A DNA stretch of 64,000 nt from NCBI RefSeq assembly GCF_021398715.1, contig NZ_CP090347.1, forward strand, positions 434,001-498,000, given 5' to 3'. Every line of letters begins with the position of its first letter. Position 1 is the stretch's first letter. The DNA comes from Microbacterium binotii. GTDB taxonomy: Bacteria; Actinomycetota; Actinomycetes; Actinomycetales; Microbacteriaceae. Shown piece after piece: positions 8,771 through 17,679 of the stretch. The notes below the pieces were generated by a model. The model searched no databases. It saw only the letters and a list, made by a program, of their open reading frames with translations, and was not told the origin of the DNA. The position numbers and the translations under genes are program-made.

Positions 8771-9178
8771 TCAGGCGGCGGAGCGAAGCCCCCGACGGTC
8801 GGTGGCCACACGCTCGCCCTGGGCGATGGTCTGGTCGTCGCCGATCAGCGAACCACCGGCGACACTCGCTCCGGGGCCGATCTGCGTGCGCACGCCGATC
8901 TGCGCGCCGGCGCCCACATGTGCGCGGGAACCGATGTGCGCGTGCGGCGCGATCTTGACCTTCGGGCCGATCACGACGTCGCTCTCGATCCACGCTCCGC
9001 GGCCGACGTAGACGTCAGCAGCGATCTGCGCGCCGGGCTCCACATAGGCGCCCGCTTCGACGACGGCCGTCGGGTGGACCTTCGCGCCGTTCGCGATGAG
9101 CCCGCGTCCATTCACGTGCTTGCGGTAGCGCAGCATCTCACCGCGCTCGTTCTCGATATCGATGTAGTTCTTGCCCAC
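8771..9178 (-). CDS. Hexapeptide-repeat (left-handed beta-helix) protein
   Basis: A 135-residue protein with imperfect hexapeptide repeats through residues 30-115 (for example AVVEAGAYVEPGAQIAADVYVG and later SDVVIGPKVKIAPHAHIGSR in shorter units), the hallmark of left-handed beta-helix acyltransferases and gamma-carbonic-anhydrase-like proteins. It is shorter than full enzymes such as LpxA or WbbJ and shows no obvious acceptor domain, so the enzyme activity is unknown. I chose the GTG start at 9178 because GGAGGAGG lies 5 nt upstream, making MGKNYIDIEN the N-terminus; longer readings upstream are low-complexity. It is followed by two hairpins. Confidence 0.75.
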   Translation of the reverse strand: MGKNYIDIENERGEMLRYRKHVNGRGLIANGAKVHPTAVVEAGAYVEPGAQIAADVYVGRGAWIESDVVIGPKVKIAPHAHIGSRAHVGAGAQIGVRTQIGPGASVAGGSLIGDDQTIAQGERVATDRRGLRSAA

Positions 9179-9269
9179 GATCGCCTCCTCCGGACCTCGA
9201 GGTGCCAGCACTGGTCGAAACGATCCGGTACGGGGTTTCATTCCCGACCCGGCACTCTCCCGGCCTTGA

Positions 9270-9275
9270 ACCCTA
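9270..9275 (-). promoter_or_regulatory. Candidate -10 box TAGGGT for the 9178 gene
   Basis: TAGGGT on the minus strand fits TANNNT and would give a leader of about 85 nt. It is weaker evidence than for the leaderless genes. Confidence 0.35.
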
Positions 9276-9364
9276 TTCGGAGCCGATGCGGGATCGGATG
9301 CGGGTTGCGCCGTACGCTTCGACGATCTAGCAGCGGCGCGGGGCCGCCTCATCCAAGTGGCACG

Positions 9365-10081
9365 ATGGACGACGTGAACGAGCCGCATCCGGAGCCCGCC
9401 TCATCCGCCGCCGACGCGATGGAACCGGAGCTCGGAGCGCGCCCGAGCGCCCCTGAGACCGCCTCGACGCTGGTCTTCGACGTCAAGCAGACGGCGCACA
9501 GTGTGCCGGAGGACATCCTCGGCATTCTGACCGGCACGTTCGCGGCTTCGCTCGGTCTCTACCTGCTGCAGTCGGCGGGCTCGGTCACCGGCGGCACCGC
9601 GGGCGTCGCGCTGCTGTTCGACTACGCGACCTCCTGGCCGTTCTGGTTGATCTTCGCCGTCGTGAACCTTCCCTTCGCCGTGCTCGCGATTTGGAAGAAG
9701 GGGTGGGATTTCACCCTGCGTACGGCGGTCTCGATCGCGCTCGTGTCGGGATGGTCGGTCGTGCACCACGCACTCCTGCACATCGAGAGCCTGGACCCGA
9801 TCTACGGCACACTCGGCGGCAACCTGCTGGCGGGCGTCGGTCTGCTGATCCTGTTCCGCCACAAGGCGAGCCTGGGCGGGATCAACATCGTCGCCCTGCT
9901 GATCCAGGAGCGCACCGGTTTCCGTGCGGGCTGGACCCAGCTGATCCTCGACCTCGTGATCATCCTGATCTCGCTGCTGGTGATCCCGGCACCCGCCGTG
10001 CTGCTGAGCGCGATCGGCGCCGTGCTGCTGAACCTCGTCCTTGCCATGAACCACAGGCCCGGCCGCTACATCGGCCACTGA
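9365..10081 (+). CDS. YitT family membrane protein (DUF161)
   Basis: A 238-residue membrane protein with a 50-residue acidic cytosolic N-terminus followed by five hydrophobic helices. The family signature regions are visible: GGTAGVALLFDYATSW after helix 1 and the glycine-rich HKASLGGINIVALL before the fourth helix. YitT proteins are widespread but their transported substrate is not established. The small C-terminal DUF2179 domain found in long YitT proteins is absent. The start ATG at 9365 has no clear ribosome site. The gene is tail to tail with nei. Confidence 0.85.
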   Translation: MDDVNEPHPEPASSAADAMEPELGARPSAPETASTLVFDVKQTAHSVPEDILGILTGTFAASLGLYLLQSAGSVTGGTAGVALLFDYATSWPFWLIFAVVNLPFAVLAIWKKGWDFTLRTAVSIALVSGWSVVHHALLHIESLDPIYGTLGGNLLAGVGLLILFRHKASLGGINIVALLIQERTGFRAGWTQLILDLVIILISLLVIPAPAVLLSAIGAVLLNLVLAMNHRPGRYIGH

Positions 10082-10104
10082 TCCCGGCGCCGTCAGCCCC
10101 GCGA

Positions 10105-10887
10105 TCAGGCGGGCGCGGGCTGGCAGCGCGGGCACCAGAACACATTCCGCTCTGCCGTCGGCGAGGCACCCAGCGCCGTCTCGCGGATGAGGGTGCCGCA
10201 ACGACGGCACGGTCTGCCGGCGCGCCCGTACACCCAGGTGCGTTGTCCGGCGCGGTCCTGGCCGGTGAACGTCCGCGCGGGACGGTCCCGGTTGGCGCGG
10301 ATCATGCGCGCACCGGTCTCGATGAGCCCGACGGCATCGATCTCGGTCGCGGGTGTCTCGGGATGGATGCCGCGCACGAACAGCAGCTCGTTCGCATAGA
10401 CATTGCCGAAACCCGCGACGTTTCGCTGATCGAGCACCGCGACGTGGGCGGCACGCGTGTCGGCGCCGAGTCTGCGAACGGCCTCGGCAGCATCCCAATC
10501 GGCACCGAGCAGATCGGGGCCGAGGTGACCGACGAGCTCGTCCTCCCGCGCGGTCGGGACCACCTCGATCATGGCCAGATCGAAACCGACCGCATCCGCC
10601 GTCGCGACCCCGACGATCGCCCGGGCCTTGAAAGCGGGTTTGCGCCATCGGGCGCCGGGGGCGTAGACGTGCCACTCGCCCTCCATCTTCAGATGCGAGT
10701 GCAGCGTCTGATCGCCGATGCGCGCCAGCAGATGCTTGCCGCGCGGCACGACCGCGTGCACGGTCTGGCCCCGCAGGTCGAGTGTCGCGAGCTGCGGAAC
10801 ACGCAGATCGAACCGCTCGACGACGCGCCCGGCCAGGGCGGCGTGCAGGCGGGCCGCCGCGCGGTAGACGGTGTCGCCCTCAGGCAC
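10105..10887 (-). CDS. nei: Fpg/Nei family DNA glycosylase (endonuclease VIII type)
   Basis: A bifunctional base-excision DNA glycosylase/AP lyase that removes oxidized pyrimidines. The 260-residue protein begins MPEGD, giving the catalytic N-terminal Pro and Glu after Met removal. HLKMEGEWHVY carries the conserved Lys loop. The C-terminal zinc finger has Cys227, Cys230, Cys252 and Cys255. PEGDTV and the absence of the Fpg lesion loop point to the actinobacterial Nei group rather than Fpg. Its start overlaps the last 8 bases of lhr, so it is translated after the helicase from one mRNA; the same lhr-nei pairing is known in mycobacteria. Confidence 0.92.
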   Translation of the reverse strand: MPEGDTVYRAAARLHAALAGRVVERFDLRVPQLATLDLRGQTVHAVVPRGKHLLARIGDQTLHSHLKMEGEWHVYAPGARWRKPAFKARAIVGVATADAVGFDLAMIEVVPTAREDELVGHLGPDLLGADWDAAEAVRRLGADTRAAHVAVLDQRNVAGFGNVYANELLFVRGIHPETPATEIDAVGLIETGARMIRANRDRPARTFTGQDRAGQRTWVYGRAGRPCRRCGTLIRETALGASPTAERNVFWCPRCQPAPA

Positions 10888-13800
10888 GCGTCGACCGCTC
10901 CGCTCGCGCCGCGTCCCCGGCGGTGAGCCGACGCAGCGTCAGGCCCCGTGTGGACTCGACGAAACCGGCATCGCGCAGCAACCGGCCCAGCACCGTGCCG
11001 AAGACGAACGCACCGTCGACCTGTTCGATCGTGAGGGTCTCGAGCCTCCCGGCGCGCGCGGTCTGCGCGAGCGACGCCGCGGCGGCCGCCAGGGCATCCT
11101 CATCGTCGGTGAAGCTCAACGCCGTCTTGCCCCCACGCTCCAGATACAGCACGAGATCGCCGTCGACGAGCACGACCAGCGCTCCTGCCTTGCGCCCCGG
11201 ACGGTGCTTCACGCCCTCGCGCGCGGGCCAGCCCAGCGCCGCCCCGTACGGGTTGGCGGGATCGGTCGCTGCGAGGGTGACGCCGGTGCGAGGCGGCGGG
11301 TCGCCCACCGCGGCGAACTCGCGGAGGCGATCGATCGTCGCCGACGCGGCGAACTGCGCCGCGCCCAGCTTCTCGATGAGATACCCGCGTCGACAGTGCC
11401 CCGCCTGCTCGAACTGGGCGAGCACGCGGTACGCCTGGGCGAATCCGCCGGGAAGGCCCTCGTTCTGCACGGAGCCGCGGGTCACGACGCCGTAGCGGTC
11501 CAGCAGCAGCGATGCCGCGGCGGTGTGGCGCAGTGTCGGATCGCTCTCCGGCGTCGGAAGCAGCGACCACCGCCCGCCGATGGATGCGGGCCGCGCCGGA
11601 GCCGTCGGACGGGGCATGCTCGTGCCACGGAACATCCGCGCGCGCGGCGCCCGCCGGGCCACCCGATGCGCCTGCGAGCCGCCCGACAGCAGCCCGCGCA
11701 CGGGGGCGAAGGTGTCGTTGGTCACCCGGCCCGCCCACGCCAGTCGCCAGAGCGCGTCGACGACGGACTGCTCGTTCTCCGCCTGCGCGAGCTCTCGCAC
11801 CTGCGCGGCGAAGTACGCGCCGCCGGCGGCGAGAACCTCGAGGATGCGGGCGTCGAGCGAATCGGCGGCGACCTCGTCCTCGGGGACGGCCAGAGTCAGG
11901 GAAGCGGCGTCGGCGGGATGCAGTGACACCCACCCGTCGCGGCCGGGGAGCGCGCCGTGTCCGGCCCAGACGACCTCTCCCGTGGCCGTCAGCTCGTCGA
12001 GCATCGAAGGCGTGTAGTCCCTGACCCGTGAAGGCAGGACGAGAGACTCCCAGGCGCTCGCGGGGATCGGGACACCGGCGAGCTGCTCGATGACGGCGAG
12101 GGCGCCGTCGATCCCCTCCAGGGGTCGGGTCACGTGCTGCCAGACCGGGAGGAAACGGGCGAAGGCGTCGGGGGAGACGGGCTCGACGCTGCCCCGGATG
12201 GCGGCGAGCGACCGCATCCGCAACCGCCGGAGCACCTCACTGTCGCACCATTCGGTGTCGTCGCTGCGGCGCGCGGCGGACTCGGGCAGGAAGAAGCCGC
12301 TCGTGACCCGCCCCGATGACTCCAGGCGCTGAAGCGTGTGCCGTGCGACAGCCACCCCGACACCGAACCGCTCGGCGACCTGGTCGGCGGTGAACGGGCC
12401 GTGTGTGCGGGCGTGCCTCGCGACGAGGTCGCCGAGCGGATCCGCCACCGGCTCGAGGAACGCCACGGGCAGTCCCACCGGAAGCGCGGCGCCGAGGGCG
12501 TCCCGCAGCCGCCCCGCATCCTCGATCGCGGCGATCCGCTCCGCCCCGGCGATACCGACCCGGATCGCGCGGCGGCCCTCGACCAGTTCCGTCGCGTATC
12601 GCGCCGCCTCCTCACCGTCGGTCAGGCGCAGCGCCAGCTCGTCGACGCCGAGAGGTCCGAGCAGACGCAGCAGATCGGCGACGCCCTCGAGCCCGTGGGC
12701 TCTGCGCTCGTCGTCGAGTCGCTGCGCCTCCCGTTCGAACTGCGCGATGACGTCGGGATCGAGCAGCTCGCGCATCTCGATCTTGCCGAGCAGCTCGCCC
12801 AGCAGCGCCGGGTCGACCGAGAGCGCGGCGGCGCGGCGCTCGGCCAACGGCGAATCGCCCTCGTACATGAACGCGCCGACGTAGCCGAACAGCAGATCGC
12901 GCGCGAACGGGGAGGGCTGCGAGGTCGTCGTCTCGACCAGACGGATGCGGCGATCCGCGATCTTGCGTGCGATTCCGGTCAGCGCCGGAAGGTCGTAGAC
13001 GTCCTGCAGCACCTCGCGCAGGGTCTCGAGGATGATCGGGAAGGTGGGGTGACGGCGTGCGACTTCCAGCAGCTGCGCCGAACGCTGTCGCTGCTGCCAG
13101 AGGGGGCTGCGACGGTTGGGATTCGTCCGCGGCATCAGCAGGGCACGGGCGGCGCACTCGCGGAATCGTGACGCGAAGAGCGCGGAGCCCCCGACCTCGT
13201 CCGTGACGATCTGCTCGAGCTCGTCGGGGTCGAACACGAAGAGTTCGGCGCCCGGTGGTTCCGCCTCGGCATCCGGGACGCGGGCGATGATCCCGTCATC
13301 GCTGGCCACGGCGGACCCCTCGACGCCCAGGCGCTCCCGGATGCGGGCGTTCACCGCCAGCGCCCACGGTGCGTGGACCTGCATGCCGTACGGGGAATGG
13401 AGGATGACGCGCCAGTCGCCGACCTCGTCGCGCCCGCGCTCCACCGTGAGCGAGCGATCGGTGGGGACCGAACCGGTCGCCTCGCGCTGCTCTGCGAGGT
13501 AGGCGAGCAGGTTGTCCTGCGCGAAGGCGTCCAGCCCGGCCTCGGTCAGGCGTTCCCGGGCGCGGGCGGGCTCGGCGGCCGAGACCTCACGCGAGAAGGC
13601 GCCGAGTGCCTCGCCGAGCTCGGCCGGTCTGCCGAGCCCGTCGCCGTGCCAGAACGGGACTTTGCCGGGTTGGCCGAATGCGGGCACCACGTTGACGCGG
13701 TCGTGCGTGATCTCGACGATGCGCCAGCTGGTCGTGCCGAGCGTGAACACGTCGTTCACCCGCGACTCGTAGACCATCTCCTCGTCGAGCTCTCCGACGC

Positions 13801-15499
13801 GGGCGTTCTGGCTCTCACCCGCGACGAACACGCCGAACAGGCCGCGGTCGGGGATCGTGCCGCCGCTGGTCACCGCGATCCGCTGCGCGCCCGGACGGCC
13901 CGTGAGCGTGCCGTGATCGCGATCCCACACGAGCCGCGGCCGGAGCTCCGCGAACTCGTCGGACGGGTACCGACCCGCCAGAAGATCGAGCGTCGCCTCG
14001 TAGGCGGAGCGGGGCAGCGTGCGAAACGGTGCGCTGCGCCGCACGGTCTCGAACCAGTCCTCGACCTCGATCGCTCCCCGTGCGGCGGCCGCGACGGTCT
14101 GCTGGGCGAGGATGTCGAGCGGGTTCTGCGGTACGCGGATCGATTCGATCCGACCCGCCAGCATCCGTTCGGTGACGATCGCGGTGTGCAGCACGTCGCC
14201 GCGGTGCTTCGGGAACAGGGCCGCGCGGCTGACCTCGCCGACCTGGTGGCCGGCGCGACCGATGCGCTGCAGTCCCGATGCGGCCGACGGCGGCGCCTCG
14301 ACCTGGATCACCAGATCGACCGCTCCCATGTCGATGCCGAGCTCCAAGCTGCTCGTGGCGACGACGCAGCGGAGCACGCCCGACTTCAGCTCGTCCTCGA
14401 CGATGGCGCGCTGCTCTTTGGACACGGAGCCGTGATGCGCCTTGGCGAGCACCGGTTCGGCGCCCGCGGTGGACCCCGCCTGCGCCATCATCGCCGCCGG
14501 CACGGCGGGGTCGGGCAGGTCGAGCCCCAGCCGTTCGCTGTAGATCTCGTTCAAACGGCCGGTGAGGCGCTCGGCGAGCCGGCGGGAGTTCGAGAAGACG
14601 ATCGTCGAGCGGTGCTGGAGGATGCGGTCGACGATCGCCTCTTCGACGTGCGGCCACAGCGAGCCCGTGACCTCGGTGCTCTCGCCCCCGCCCGACGCGA
14701 ACCAGTCCTCGCCCTCGGCTTCGGCCTGCTGCCCGGGAGGAGGCGGGGGATGCAGCATGTCGTCGACCGGCACCACGACCGTCATGTCGAAGGCCTTTGT
14801 GGCGCGCGGGGCGACGATGTCGACGGGCGCCGCACCCCCGAGGAACCGTGCGACCTCGTCGATCGGGCGAACGGTCGCCGACAGGCCGATGCGCTGGGCC
14901 GGAGTCTCGAGCAGTGCGTCGAGGCGCTCGAGACTGACGGCCAGGTGCGCTCCGCGCTTGGTGGCAGCCACCGCGTGCACCTCGTCGATGATGACGGTGT
15001 GCACGCCGCGCAGGGTCTCGGACGCCTGGCTGGTGAGCATCAGATAGAGCGACTCGGGTGTGGTGATGAGGATGTCGGGCGGATCGCTCACGAGCTTGCG
15101 TCGGTCCGAGGACGTGGTGTCTCCGGAGCGCACACCGACGCGCACGTCGGGCGCGGCGAGGCCCAGGCGCCGGGCGGACTGCCCGATGCCCACGAGGGGC
15201 GAGCGGAGGTTGCGCTCCACGTCGACGCCGAGTGCCTTCAACGGGGAGATGTAGAGGATGCGGGTGCGCGGCTCATCCTTCGCGGGGGTCGGCGACGCCG
15301 TCCGCTCGCGGAACACGCTGTCGATCGCCCAGAGGAAGGCCGACAGTGTCTTTCCGGAGCCCGTGGGGGCGACCACGAGCGCGTGGCGTCGTTGCGAGAT
15401 CGCGTGCCAGGCCCCTGCCTGTGCATCGGTCGGAGCAGCGAAGGCGCCCCGGAACCAGTCCTGCGTGGCAGGCGAGAACTGGTCGAGCACATCACTCAC
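10880..15499 (-). CDS. lhr: Lhr-type ATP-dependent DNA helicase
   Basis: A 1539-residue superfamily 2 helicase of the Lhr (large helicase-related) type, matching the usual 1500-1540 residues of full-length Lhr. Walker A APTGSGKT is at residues 44-51, followed by the DEVH box (VIIDEVHAV) and motif VI QRIGRAGHQ. The first 850 residues form the Lhr core (two RecA domains, winged helix, Lhr-specific domain), and the rest forms the large C-terminal part with repeated winged helices. Lhr is a 3'-5' translocase that prefers DNA:RNA or forked substrates and acts in repair of DNA damage. It is followed without a gap by nei, so helicase and glycosylase are probably made together. Confidence 0.95.
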   Translation of the reverse strand: MSDVLDQFSPATQDWFRGAFAAPTDAQAGAWHAISQRRHALVVAPTGSGKTLSAFLWAIDSVFRERTASPTPAKDEPRTRILYISPLKALGVDVERNLRSPLVGIGQSARRLGLAAPDVRVGVRSGDTTSSDRRKLVSDPPDILITTPESLYLMLTSQASETLRGVHTVIIDEVHAVAATKRGAHLAVSLERLDALLETPAQRIGLSATVRPIDEVARFLGGAAPVDIVAPRATKAFDMTVVVPVDDMLHPPPPPGQQAEAEGEDWFASGGGESTEVTGSLWPHVEEAIVDRILQHRSTIVFSNSRRLAERLTGRLNEIYSERLGLDLPDPAVPAAMMAQAGSTAGAEPVLAKAHHGSVSKEQRAIVEDELKSGVLRCVVATSSLELGIDMGAVDLVIQVEAPPSAASGLQRIGRAGHQVGEVSRAALFPKHRGDVLHTAIVTERMLAGRIESIRVPQNPLDILAQQTVAAAARGAIEVEDWFETVRRSAPFRTLPRSAYEATLDLLAGRYPSDEFAELRPRLVWDRDHGTLTGRPGAQRIAVTSGGTIPDRGLFGVFVAGESQNARVGELDEEMVYESRVNDVFTLGTTSWRIVEITHDRVNVVPAFGQPGKVPFWHGDGLGRPAELGEALGAFSREVSAAEPARARERLTEAGLDAFAQDNLLAYLAEQREATGSVPTDRSLTVERGRDEVGDWRVILHSPYGMQVHAPWALAVNARIRERLGVEGSAVASDDGIIARVPDAEAEPPGAELFVFDPDELEQIVTDEVGGSALFASRFRECAARALLMPRTNPNRRSPLWQQRQRSAQLLEVARRHPTFPIILETLREVLQDVYDLPALTGIARKIADRRIRLVETTTSQPSPFARDLLFGYVGAFMYEGDSPLAERRAAALSVDPALLGELLGKIEMRELLDPDVIAQFEREAQRLDDERRAHGLEGVADLLRLLGPLGVDELALRLTDGEEAARYATELVEGRRAIRVGIAGAERIAAIEDAGRLRDALGAALPVGLPVAFLEPVADPLGDLVARHARTHGPFTADQVAERFGVGVAVARHTLQRLESSGRVTSGFFLPESAARRSDDTEWCDSEVLRRLRMRSLAAIRGSVEPVSPDAFARFLPVWQHVTRPLEGIDGALAVIEQLAGVPIPASAWESLVLPSRVRDYTPSMLDELTATGEVVWAGHGALPGRDGWVSLHPADAASLTLAVPEDEVAADSLDARILEVLAAGGAYFAAQVRELAQAENEQSVVDALWRLAWAGRVTNDTFAPVRGLLSGGSQAHRVARRAPRARMFRGTSMPRPTAPARPASIGGRWSLLPTPESDPTLRHTAAASLLLDRYGVVTRGSVQNEGLPGGFAQAYRVLAQFEQAGHCRRGYLIEKLGAAQFAASATIDRLREFAAVGDPPPRTGVTLAATDPANPYGAALGWPAREGVKHRPGRKAGALVVLVDGDLVLYLERGGKTALSFTDDEDALAAAAASLAQTARAGRLETLTIEQVDGAFVFGTVLGRLLRDAGFVESTRGLTLRRLTAGDAARAERSTRA

Positions 15500-15555
15500 C
15501 CGATCATTGTGGCCGCAGCCGCCGACACCCGGGCAGGGATTGCGCTCAGAGCGCA

Positions 15556-15584
15556 GGCCTAGACGCCGACGACGCCGAGGTCAA
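15556..15584 (-). promoter_or_regulatory. Candidate lhr promoter
   Basis: On the minus strand TTGACC (15584-15579) is followed after 17 bp by TAGGCC (15561-15556). The -35 is good and the -10 has a poor last base. Confidence 0.4.
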
Positions 15585-15612
15585 CGGGGGTGTGAGGTCG
15601 TAGTGCTGCGCC

Positions 15613-15618
15613 TACCGT
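15613..15618 (+). promoter_or_regulatory. Leaderless -10 box TACCGT for the 15626 gene
   Basis: TACCGT ends 7 nt before the ATG at 15626. This favours that ATG over the in-frame GTG at 15617, which lies inside the promoter. Confidence 0.5.
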
Positions 15619-15625
15619 GGCGGAC

Positions 15626-15952
15626 ATGGACACGAAACACGAGAACGATCGCCCGGCGCGCTCCTCGGCGTGGCGCATCGTGGCCTTCGCTGCCCTCATG
15701 GTGGTCCTGGCCGGCATCATCGGCGGCTTCACCGCCGCCATCACCCAGAGCCTGGTCGCCGCGATCATCGCCGGCGCCGTCGTCGTCGTGCTCGGCGCGC
15801 TGTGGGTGCCTCGCGTCCTGCGCGATACTCCGCCGCCGGAGCACCGTCCCGGCGAGCGTCCGGGTTATGAACAGTTCGGGCCGCTCGGCCAGCCGAACAC
15901 GGTGGGTCTGGGTAACGTGGGGGGCTCTTCATCGACGGGAGCGAACGGATGA
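15626..15952 (+). CDS. Small membrane protein, paralog of the next gene
   Basis: A 108-residue protein, not recognised as a named family. A short charged N-terminus leads into two hydrophobic segments (near residues 17-37 and 42-62) joined by AITQSLVAAIIAG, then a hydrophilic Gly/Pro-rich tail of about 45 residues. The second gene repeats this plan, and both share TQSL followed by a Val-rich helix ending in W, so the pair arose by tandem duplication. The stop overlaps the next start (ATGA at 15949-15952). Role unknown. Confidence 0.65.
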   Translation: MDTKHENDRPARSSAWRIVAFAALMVVLAGIIGGFTAAITQSLVAAIIAGAVVVVLGALWVPRVLRDTPPPEHRPGERPGYEQFGPLGQPNTVGLGNVGGSSSTGANG

Positions 15953-16275
15953 CGAACGACACATCGCCGTACGACGAGCAGCAGCCCCTCCGGCGCCCAT
16001 CGATCGGCGCCATCCTGGGGGTCGTGCTCGGGATGTTGGCACTCGCCGCCGTGCTCGCCGTGGTCCTGGGCATCGTCACGCAGAGCCTCGCGGTGATCCT
16101 GGCCGTGGTGGTGGTGATCGGCGCGATCACTGCGGTGTGGGTGTGGCGCATGATGCGCGGCGTCGGCTCGTCGGTGCGTCCGATCCAGGACCATCGTGCA
16201 ACCGCGGACCACGGGCCCTATGGACAGCCGGGTGCGCCCGGCATCGGAGGAGCGGGGCGCGACGGCGGGCGCTGA
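15949..16275 (+). CDS. Small membrane protein, tandem paralog
   Basis: A 108-residue paralog of the upstream gene: a polar N-terminus, two hydrophobic helices around the shared IVTQSLAVI segment, and a Gly/Pro-rich hydrophilic tail. It starts in a 4-nt overlap with its neighbour and must be co-translated, so the two proteins may form a heterodimer. It ends exactly where tatB ends on the other strand (16275/16276), leaving no room for a terminator between the convergent genes. Function unknown. Confidence 0.65.
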   Translation: MTNDTSPYDEQQPLRRPSIGAILGVVLGMLALAAVLAVVLGIVTQSLAVILAVVVVIGAITAVWVWRMMRGVGSSVRPIQDHRATADHGPYGQPGAPGIGGAGRDGGR

Positions 16276-16656
16276 TCAGAAGTCGCCCTCGCCGGATGAC
16301 TGCGTCTGCCGTACCCGCACACGTCGGGGATGGGCCGAGGTCCCTTCGATCCGCCACGTGATCGGCGTGGACTTCGCCGGGTCGGCCGCTGCCGTGACCG
16401 TGGGGACGTCGGGCGCGGTCAGCGCCTCACGGACGATCCGGCGGGGGTCGTATCGGCGGGGATCCAGCTCGCGCCAGTCCTCTTGACGCAATCCCGTTTC
16501 CGCGATCACCCGATCGCGGCCCGCCTCGATCGCGCCGCGCGTCCTGCGGAGGAACTGAGCCAGAGTTCGAGCAGCCTCGGGCAGGCGATGCGGGCCGAAG
16601 ACGAGCGTCGCGAGCAGGATGACGAGGAACAGCTTCTCAACCGTGAGTCCGAACAC
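16276..16656 (-). CDS. tatB: TatB-like twin-arginine translocase subunit
   Basis: A 126-residue TatA/B-family protein: one N-terminal membrane helix (VEKLFLVILLATLVFGPHRL), the FGP hinge, then an amphipathic helix (LPEAARTLAQFLRRTRGAIE) and a polar tail. The length and the glutamate in the helix (MFGLTVEKL) resemble TatB rather than TatA. With TatC it would form the receptor for twin-arginine signal peptides. The GTG at 16656 has GAGAGGAG upstream. It overlaps tatC by 20 bases and is the last gene of the dioxygenase-tatA-tatC-tatB operon. Confidence 0.85.
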   Translation of the reverse strand: MFGLTVEKLFLVILLATLVFGPHRLPEAARTLAQFLRRTRGAIEAGRDRVIAETGLRQEDWRELDPRRYDPRRIVREALTAPDVPTVTAAADPAKSTPITWRIEGTSAHPRRVRVRQTQSSGEGDF

Positions 16657-17434
16657 GGGCTTCTCCTCTCGAGGTCGGGGTCTGCATCTTCCGCCGCGCG
16701 TCGAGGCGGTCATGTACGGCTGCGACCGCCCATGCGCCGGCGAAGAGCACGACGAGGGGGATGGCCACCACGAACATCGACAGGATGTCCGCGGCAGGGG
16801 TGGCGATCGCGCTGAAGAGAACGATGGCCACGACCACCCACCTCCAGCTCCGTGCGATGGTGCGTGCGGGGAGGATGCCGAGTGCGTTGAGCAGAACCAG
16901 CAGAACCGGCGCGACGAAGGCGATCCCGCAGACCACCACGATCTTGAGGACGAAGTCGACGTACGTCGACGCGTCGAGGACGGTGGAGTCCTCCGCAGCG
17001 GCGAAGGAGCTCAACAGCTCCACCATGTGCGGGAACAGTGCGAGACCGAAGGCCGCGCCGACGAGGAAGAGCGGTAGCGCGGCGGCGAAGAAGCCGAACA
17101 GGTAGCGCTTCTCCCGACGGGTGAGGCCGGGGGTCACGAATCCGAAGATCTCGGCGATCCACACCGGGCTCGACAGGGCGAGACCGGCGATGAGGGCGAC
17201 GCGCAGCCGCAGATCGAAAGCCCCGGTGATGCTCGTGTAGTTCAGGCTCGCGTCCCGTGTCGCCGCGATCTGCTCGATCGGCACGCGCACGATATCCAGC
17301 AGGTTGCCGGAGAGGGCGAACCCGACGATCACGCCGAGCACGATGGCCACCGTCGCCCGCGTCGCCCGCTGTCGCAGCTCGCGCACGTGCGTGCGAAGCG
17401 GCATGCCGGCCGGCGGTGCGACGGTCGCGCTCAT
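16637..17434 (-). CDS. tatC: Sec-independent protein translocase TatC
   Basis: TatC is the polytopic core of the twin-arginine translocase; it recognises RR signal peptides and recruits TatA. The 265-residue protein begins with the conserved cytosolic MPLRTHVRELRQR and has six hydrophobic segments, including SSPVWIAEIFGFVTPGLTRR, a strongly conserved TatC region (P-x-x-x-x-x-x-x-F-x-x-P-G-L). The start overlaps tatA by 4 bases and the end overlaps tatB by 20. In many actinobacteria the housekeeping tatA-tatC pair sits next to pafBC; this copy instead follows a Tat substrate, so it may be an extra, dedicated system. Confidence 0.95.
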   Translation of the reverse strand: MSATVAPPAGMPLRTHVRELRQRATRATVAIVLGVIVGFALSGNLLDIVRVPIEQIAATRDASLNYTSITGAFDLRLRVALIAGLALSSPVWIAEIFGFVTPGLTRREKRYLFGFFAAALPLFLVGAAFGLALFPHMVELLSSFAAAEDSTVLDASTYVDFVLKIVVVCGIAFVAPVLLVLLNALGILPARTIARSWRWVVVAIVLFSAIATPAADILSMFVVAIPLVVLFAGAWAVAAVHDRLDARRKMQTPTSRGEARVRTHG

Positions 17435-17664
17435 GAGCTCGAACCGGTGCGGAGACGGTCGTCGGTCTGGTGCTGCGCGGGGGCGAGGTCGACGCGCTCG
17501 GGCGCAGCCGGCGCCGCGACGGGGGGCTCCGTCGATTCGGACCGGAGGATGCGGACGGACTGGCCCACACTGCGCGCGAGCGCCGGCAGCTTGGCGGCGC
17601 CGAAGATGAGCAGGACGATGGCCAGCACGATGAGCGCGTGCCATCCGGTGAGGTTCTGGAACAT
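17431..17664 (-). CDS. tatA: TatA-like twin-arginine translocase subunit
   Basis: A 77-residue pore-type TatA: N-terminal membrane helix (HALIVLAIVLLIFGAAKLP) with the FGAAKLP hinge, then the amphipathic helix ALARSVGQSVRILRSES and a short Pro-rich tail. TatA oligomers let folded RR proteins cross the membrane once TatBC has bound them. GAAAGGAT precedes the ATG. It lies 15 bp after the dioxygenase gene and overlaps tatC by 4 bases, so export machinery and cargo are expressed together. Confidence 0.92.
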   Translation of the reverse strand: MFQNLTGWHALIVLAIVLLIFGAAKLPALARSVGQSVRILRSESTEPPVAAPAAPERVDLAPAQHQTDDRLRTGSSS

Positions 17665-17679
17665 GACGGATCCTTTCGG

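Noticed and set aside
15617..15625. GTG at 15617 as start of the first mini membrane protein
   Set aside because: It lies within the -10 box TACCGT (15613-15618), so it would not be transcribed.
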